The notes beneath the pieces are model-generated. The model was not told the DNA's origin, ran no database searches, and saw only the letters and a program-made list of their open reading frames with translations. From Crotophaga sulcirostris (taxonomy: Eukaryota; Chordata; Aves; Cuculiformes; Crotophagidae): a stretch of DNA of 64,000 nt. The stretch lies in NCBI GenBank assembly GCA_013397455.1, contig VYZB01000240.1, positions 364,623 to 428,622 of the forward strand, written 5' to 3'. The translations under genes and the position numbers were made by a program. The stretch's first letter is position 1. Each line of letters starts with the position of its first letter. This document shows, one piece after another, positions 57,389-64,000 of this stretch.

Positions 57389-60300
57389 ATAATTGATTTG
57401 TATTTCCAGAATTGTTTTTATTGGGATGGGGTGGGATTGGATTGAGATTGAGAGAGATTGCTGTTAAAAATTTAAAACACCAATCTTTGAACATCTGGTT
57501 GTATTGGCGGCTGCTGTCAATCTGCTGTGTAGGCTGCCCTCCTCTGCCACCAGTGTCACCAGACACGTGCTGAACCAGACACTTGTGGTCAACCAGGGAG
57601 ATGGCAGAGAGACCAAGGATGTATTTGATGAGGTTTTAAAAGAACTTAATTCTTCTAAACAGTCAGTTTGCCTGCCAATGACTCCTCTGACACTTTGGTG
57701 GGGAATGTACCTAAATTAGGCAAACTGCAAAGAAACCCCAAACTATGATGGGGAACACAGGAGACAGAAGTTTGAAGTGGAGAACTGCTATCAAAAAGAG
57801 GTTAAACAGTCCTAGTTTGCTGTTTTCCACCAACAATCGGGTCTAAAAATGGGTGGCAGAGCCATCACGTTGATCTGGACAAGATCAAAGGAGCAATGCA
57901 GCTCTGAAACTGGATGCAAATATTCCTGGACATGTTTGAATTAGACATGTAGTGTTGGAAGTTATCTGTGGGACTGGATCTGAGCACTGCAAGGCAAGGC
58001 ATCCTCTCAAACTCCTATAAGATCATTGCCCATTGGAGACCAACGAACAGCTGACAGAGCAGGGGTTTCACACTGGATTAGCAGGAAAACAGGTTATATA
58101 TTGAGTGTTGGAGAAATGGATTTTTTTTTTCCTCCAGGAAGCTCTGTTTGCTTGTTGTTAACTGATTTGTCGAAAACGAAACTGTTTTCCATAAAAGATT
58201 TTTAAAATGAGGTTCTGGATGCCCGTCATTTAATATTTTCAAATTGCTGAGCTGTTCCATTTTTAGTTTTAAAAAGACTTATTCCAAGTCTCTTTAGAAC
58301 GTGAGATAATTGTACTTTTTTACATGGAGATGGAAGTTGTTAAAAAAAAGAAAGAAAAGAAATCAATTAAGTGAAGCATCATAATTTATCTGAAATGGAC
58401 TTTTTCCCCCCCTGCAGATTTCAGCTGATGGTTTTGGTCATTCGATTTGACTCTGATTCGACATAAATATACAGGGTTTTTTGTTTCTTTGTTTACTTCC
58501 TTTTTCTCAAAAATATCAGCATTTCTGAGAGAACAGGTAGGAAGGTTGTTTCCTGATCAGTCCTCTCCTCAATCCTTTGTATCACTGCCTCCCATAAATT
58601 CATGAATCTGAAGTTAATCTTTAAACTTTTTCACATATTAGCATTTATGGACTCTAAGCAAAGAACCAGACTGGGTAGTTAGGAATAAAGCAGGCAGCTG
58701 TACACTGTTTGCTTTTATCGGTCTGTAAGTTGAACATCCTGTTGAGTTGCATCTTGTGGTACCTTTTTCGTCATGGTTGGACTCTTGGAGAACAGCTCAA
58801 TTTAATTTGGCTTGCATACTCTGCACATGCACGAGTTCTGCAGAGGACATCTGGTTTGCTGCATGTCAAGTTGCTCGGTAGTTCTGCAAGAAATCTATGG
58901 CAAATGAATCCCAGATCTTTCCTTCTCTTCGTCTGGAATTTGAGAGTAGATTTTCAAAATTGAACCTAATCTTGTGCAGAGAAATCTGATTCAAACTTGT
59001 CCATGGGACTTCGTCTTCACGCTTTTCAGGAATCCATTTTTTCCCATTTGGGTATCTTTGAAACTAACATTTCTCCCCAGAAGCAAACCCTCTCCTACGC
59101 AGGGTCCAGAAGGACATTTGGTTTAATATGATCATGCATTTTGTCAGTACATCTGGTAAGTAATACACAATTTTATAGCCCTCAAGTTGGGAGTCCATAT
59201 TTGGCCACCAGGAGAGCTTTCCAAGATTTTTGATTCTGATGATTCCTTCATGAAACTCATGAGCAAGAGAGACAGACTTGCCTTGAAGTTCTGGAAGGCT
59301 AGTGAGAGACACATATATCCACCATGGGACAGGAGCTCCCTGGGAAGTGTGAGAGTGCTGAACTGAGATGTTTTACATACGTGGTGTTTCTCTCTCTCAT
59401 TAGTTGCAATATGTGTGATTTCTGCTCTGGGTGGAAAAGCTGTTGCAGTGGCTTTTGGGAACAAGGCTACCACTTTCGCCCAGCTGTAGGGTGAAATTGA
59501 GATGACACAGTTCAAGATGGACTGTCATTCAATATAAACTGCATTAACCATGTCCTTGAGAAGACTGTATAACCCAGGGCAATGCTGCAAGCAGCAATTT
59601 CCACTCCTAAATTAAGACATTATTCCATAGCCAAGAGCTACCTCCATCTCTCTACTGCTGGGTGTCGACAATCAGATCTCAGGAACTGGTGAAGAGACCC
59701 AACTGAAACAACAAACTCCCTCAGCAGGGCCCAGGCAAACTCCCTGTTAAATGGATCCCAACACGTTTAAAATTTACCACTGATAATCATTACAGTGAGC
59801 AGCGGTTGGAAACGAGCACAGCCAAGGCACAGCATGGAGCAGCGATGTTGCCTGTTCATAGCAGCAACACGTGCACTGATATAATGCTCTCTGTGTTTAG
59901 GCACGTTGGGACTGAAAATATCAGCTCCCATTTATAAGCAGGGAAAATGAAGCAAAGAAAAAGAATTGGGGCATCTCCTTCCACGTCAGCTTTTAGGCTT
60001 GTAAACGAAGCACAAGCCTTTAAAACTGATGCATGCAAGCCTGCTGCTAGGGAAAGGAAATGGATTCAGCACATGCTGGTTTGTGCTACCAAGGCAAGTG
60101 TGTTAGCAAAGCTCACTCTTGACATCCATGAGGTCATCCACATTCGTACCGCTGCTTGACTTCAGTTCAAACGGCACCAGGAGATACAAGCCAATCCAGG
60201 CTGAGGAGATATATTAGAAAAGCAGAAGGGGGGAGTGAGGAGGGGGATATGAGGTCATCTGTATCGACAGCATGTTAGGTACTCGCATCAGAGCAGAGAA

Positions 60301-60400
60301 CAGAGCCATTGACTTTATTGAACAAGCTTCCAACTCGTAACGAGGCTTGTTCTTCCAGTTATTGCATTGAAAGAGTAACATCTGGCCTGGAGCCTTCCAG
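57389..60400. other. Intergenic, no gene seen
   Basis: Unique AT-rich DNA. A faint MIR-like scrap (CCCATTTATAAGCAGGGAAA) occurs near 59927-59950. A 123-codon minus frame (59144-59515) has no recognisable content. Confidence 0.5.
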
Positions 60401-60453
60401 GGGCCAAATCTTCTCTGCTGCTGTCAGCAGAGTTGCACCAGGAATGATTTTGC
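60401..60453 (+). repeat. Relic of an ancient GGGCCAAAT...GTTACACC-type repeat
   Basis: GGGCCAAATCTTCTCTGCTG is followed by CAGAGTTGCACCAGGAATGA and TTTTGCT. It resembles one arm of an old palindromic amniote repeat (GGGCCAAATTCTG... AGTTACACCAG GAATGAATTTGGC). The family name is uncertain and the match is from memory. Confidence 0.45.
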
Positions 60454-60455
60454 TT

Positions 60456-60500
60456 GTGAGAAACTAAGGCAAAGAGAGTGGGCAAGTACTTTGGGGTCCT
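60456..60500 (+). mobile_element. Possible MIR-like fragment
   Basis: TGAGAAACTAAGGCAAAGAG followed by GGGCAAGTACTTTGGGGTC resembles the MIR middle segment GAGGAAACTGAGGCACAGAG then TTGCCCAAGGTC. It is only 45 bases and could be coincidence. Confidence 0.35.
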
Positions 60501-63224
60501 GCTTAGAAAACCCCAAGTTTTTCTGCAGAGCAGGCCAGGTATCTGAGCAATAAACATCATCATACCTTTAGTTGGTTTCCCATATGCCAGTGCTGTGCAT
60601 AAGAAACAAGGGGGATTTTTTTATTTTATTTTTTTCCCATAATTAGAAAAGGAAAGACCAGAAGTGGTGTTTCCTTTCCCTATTCTGATTTCCTTAACAG
60701 CTAAGCCACATGATCAGAGCAGAGACACTCATCAGGCAGGCAAAGCTGGGATAACATCTACCCAGTTTCTCATCTCCCCGCTTAAAGTCTAATAAAACAT
60801 AAGGGAAAGTGGAAGGAAAAATATTACGTTTTTAAAGGCACTCAGTGATCTTCAGCAGCCGCTGTTTATTGAGCTTTCCATAGCTTGTTTCCAATTATTG
60901 TAAGATGTCCAGAAGCTATGGTAACACGGCAATAATCTTCCAGTGCCTAGAAAGCTGACATCACCTGTGAAGCAGGATAGCTGGGTACAGAGGAGGAGAG
61001 AAACCCTGGACCAAACCACTAGCTGGTGGTTAACCAACATCCAGTACCACCCATCCCTTCTCCAGTTCACCTGGAAGCACAGTGCAGATGGGTGGCTCCA
61101 GGTTATGCCCTCTGATGGAGTATCTGACTCCTGTGAAGGGTCAGGATTTTCCCAGGGCAATGGGGATTGCTTCAAGGGCTGCTGGACTGACTCCTCAGCA
61201 TCAGCTACTGTGCTCGCTCCACGCCGAGACGCTGCCGGAATGCTGACATTTTAACAGTGTGGTCCCTTCCCTGCACATGATACGGCGCAAGGGAATAACA
61301 GGATGTATTAATGTCATTTTAGATAATAATATTCTTCTCAGAGTGGGCTTTCTGGCACCATATGTCCCTCTGTGAGAGAACTCTATCCCTATCACTCCAG
61401 CATTTGCTCTGAGCTTGAAAGCAATCCATTTGGGCCACTAAAACGACTTGTGAAATGTGGGATAGTTATCAAGTAATTAGGACCACATTTCCTTTCTCTC
61501 CCTGCCTGGAGCTCTGCACTATGGTCTGGGTTCACCTTCAGCTTTGCTTCACCTTTGTCTTTTACAGACCAACATAAGCACCAGCTTTTTGGATGGTGCT
61601 TGTCCTCTCTTCTCCTCGCCAGATGGCATTTTTATCCTGCAGCACTAGCATTTGTTTCATGTGCAAAAAAATAAGTGGACCACAGTTTGGAGAGGTGCCA
61701 GGGAAGATTTTCCCATTTTCCATCCTCTGTGCAATGGGAGCAGTGGTGCCTCTCTACTGCACCACTGATGAGATAGCTACAGTTGAAAGGACTATCCAGG
61801 ACTTGTCTCCCATGACCGGGAGTGAAGCTCTTGGAAAGATCTCTTGATACATAAAACTAAAGCGCCATATGGTCCTCCACGAGGTGGGGATTACCACAGG
61901 ACTTGGAAAACACGCCTGAGTACCTGGCTTTGCAATACTGCTGGAGCCTGGTGTGGGACTGAAGTCCCCGCTGGACTGCATTTCAAAGCCCTCTGCTCCA
62001 GGCTGCGTTGGAAAGCCCAGCTCACTTGGACACTGGTGGGGCTGGAATCCCATCATGGCATGCAGAGTGCTTGGACAGGGAGGAGAATAGACCCCTGCCT
62101 CCATGTTCCCCCAGGATGGAGGGTCCTGGGCTGGAGCCATGAATCAAAGCCACTCACTCCCCTCACACATGATCTCACATTTTTTCCCCCCTCTTTATGC
62201 TCAAAGATCTGCTCTTCCAAGCCTGGATGATCACAGCTCTGCAAGAGCCAGCGCTTGCAGCATCTCTGTGCTGGAGATGAGCCCACAGATGTTAATGCTG
62301 CCTCTGGCAGGAGAAACGTGTGTGTGCAGTGGCCTCATGGATGTTGGTACAAGTCCTTGCTCCCGCACATATCTCACACTGTCAGGGTTCACCTCCAGGG
62401 CTTTGTCCACTCTCTCCCCACCATAAGCCTGCACAAGGCACTAAGACGAGTGGCTCACACTGCCAGGGCAGATGCTCAGGAAGACAACTCTTCCAGCTTC
62501 ATCCCTCCAAGGGTCTGGCCGTGTTCCAGGTCTATTTTTTGATCAAGAAAGTGGTTTACATAAAAAGGCTCAGCCTCTGCATGCTGTTTCCCCTCCATGC
62601 TAGCACAGGCACTACTGCTTGCACCCAGCTGTTCTTTGCTGCATTGTGGTTCCGTGCTGCCTAGGGAAGGGAGCAAGTCTGAGACCTTCCCATGCTACAC
62701 CCTGCAACTTGGCTACAGCCAACATCGTCATCTAGTCCTTGCCATGGATGTCATTCCACAACCTCATTCTTCCTGTGGCTCTTGCAGAGATGTGTCCACA
62801 AGAAATCTCCTCAAGGTTTTTTGTGACTCCATTTTTCCCTCAGTACCACAGAAACCCAGTTTAGAGACTTTCACTCCCTCTTCCCTACCCTTACCTCCAG
62901 AATACTTTCTCAAGCCCTCACAGAGGCTTATTTCTCAACAGAGGAGTGTCCTGCTGGGTGTGCTCCTCACCACCCTTACGTGTCTGCCTCCTGGCCCTGA
63001 AGCATCAATTAATTATGGAAAGCAGCAGGGCTGAGGACACAGAGTCCCAGAAGCACCTGGCTGAAGCCACTAAATGATCAGCTGGGAATGAGTCATGTTA
63101 GCAGCCCAAGCCCTGGAAACCCAGCCAGATCCCTCTACACAGGACTGAAATAGATTGTAACTGACTGATCACAGGCTTTGGCCAAATCCTTGTGAATTAG
63201 AGTGGCTTGCAGGGGGATGCAAGG
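60501..63224. other. Intergenic, no gene seen
   Basis: Unique DNA. Overlapping frames of 107-145 codons on both strands between 60852 and 63034 have no recognisable domain. The density of such frames reflects local GC content. No mobile element or RNA gene is recognised. Confidence 0.5.
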
Positions 63225-63330
63225 ATAAGGGCTATTATTAGTACTGCTATTTATTATTTGCGTAGCGCTCCTATTGTCTAAAGTGCTCTCTGAACTGCCG
63301 GCAGGATGATTCCTGCCCCTAGCACACAGG
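63225..63330. repeat. Possible ancient SINE-like relic
   Basis: GGGCTATTATTAGTACTGCT, ATTTATTATTTGCGTAGCGC, then AAGTGCTCTCTGAACTGCC and CCTGCCCCTAGCACACA. The order resembles an old amniote repeat with TTTATTATTTGTATTACAGT, AGCGCCTAG, GTGCTGTACAAACAC and CCCTGCCCC. It is heavily diverged and judged by eye. Confidence 0.35.
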
Positions 63331-64000
63331 GTCATTGGGATCCAAGGGTGTGACTGGAGATGAGTAATGAGCTGAGGCGCGGATGTGCTAACACTCATTT
63401 GGCATGACAGGAGGAGCTGGACCGTTGGTCCATCCTGACTGGAGACAGATCAAGGTCAGGAATTGCCTTGCTGCGTCTCTTACCGAGGAGCGACTGCTCG
63501 TGAGCCTTGTGAGGTGGGAGCAAAAGTAGCACAAGGTGGTAGAAACTGTAGTGAAGCATCCCACACGGGGAGAACAATGGAAACATCTGGAGCATTGGAC
63601 CAGGTATGTGCACCTGGAGCCCCCCTGGAGGGCAGGCAAAGCCATCTCAGGCTGGGCTTAGGCTCACGAGCTGGAAGAGAGGTGAGAAGCTGGGGAGGGA
63701 GAAGCCAGTTTGCCCTGTGAACTTCTGATCTGTGGTCACCAGGCATGGAATGTTTGGTGCTGCCACCTAAAGCCCTGCTCAGAAAGCACTGTTGTTCTGC
63801 TGGAATCTCAGCTCCCCACTGCTGAAAAACAGAGGGGGTGGAAAATGTAACTCCAGCACAACCTAAAAATTAACAACACAAGCTTATTTTTAGAAATCTC
63901 ATTGCCCATAAACCTGATTTTCACAGAAAACCCAAGCTCTGGAGAGGGGAAGAAGAACAGATAACTGGCCTTTACAGCTGCTCAACTGAGCCCTGGTATC
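63331..64000. other. Intergenic, no gene seen
   Basis: Unique DNA to the end of the window, without recognisable exons, repeats or RNA genes. Confidence 0.5.

Noticed and set aside
10431..64000. TWIST2 or HDAC4, expected neighbours by mammalian synteny
   Set aside because: No basic helix-loop-helix or deacetylase coding text was found on either strand. They must lie beyond the window if synteny holds.

Overview
This window looks like avian nuclear DNA. The reasons are a vertebrate multi-exon gene with GT-AG introns, many copies of the CR1 LINE family (several ending in the ATTCTATGATTCT-type 3' tail typical of birds), and sparse relics of old SINE-like repeats. There are no operons, rRNAs, tRNAs or CRISPR arrays. 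The species cannot be fixed from this stretch.

The only protein-coding gene I can support is ASB1 (ankyrin repeat and SOCS box containing 1), on the + strand in the first 10.4 kb. Four coding exons are present (258-404, 2913-3215, 8142-8527, 10297-10430). They join in frame into 323 residues, carrying six ankyrin-type repeats and a C-terminal SOCS box with a BC box and a Cul5 box. The first coding exon (initiator Met and about 14 residues in mammals), the promoter and the 5' UTR lie upstream of position 1. The product is expected to be the substrate receptor of a CUL5-Elongin B/C-RNF7 ubiquitin ligase.

The introns around exon 2 hold two G-rich minisatellites. The one at 405-847 repeats the exon 2/intron junction itself (GCTTCCAGAG|GTGAGG), which creates more than ten decoy 5' splice sites. 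The one at 1-190 repeats GGCAG|GTAAT/C units. These fit the form expected for the exon 1 donor, because intron 1 is phase 2 and exon 1 should end in AG for the split Ser codon. This apparent 'splice-donor minisatellite' pair is the most unusual feature of the window.

From 10.4 kb to 64 kb I see no supportable gene. The stretch contains scattered CR1 fragments in both orientations up to about 49.8 kb, a few relics of ancient palindromic or MIR-like repeats (about 52.5, 57.3, 60.4 and 63.2 kb), simple repeats and otherwise unique AT-rich DNA. In mammals ASB1 is followed by a large gene-poor interval before TWIST2 and HDAC4. The empty 53 kb here fits the start of that interval, and neither TWIST2 nor HDAC4 coding sequence is visible in the window.
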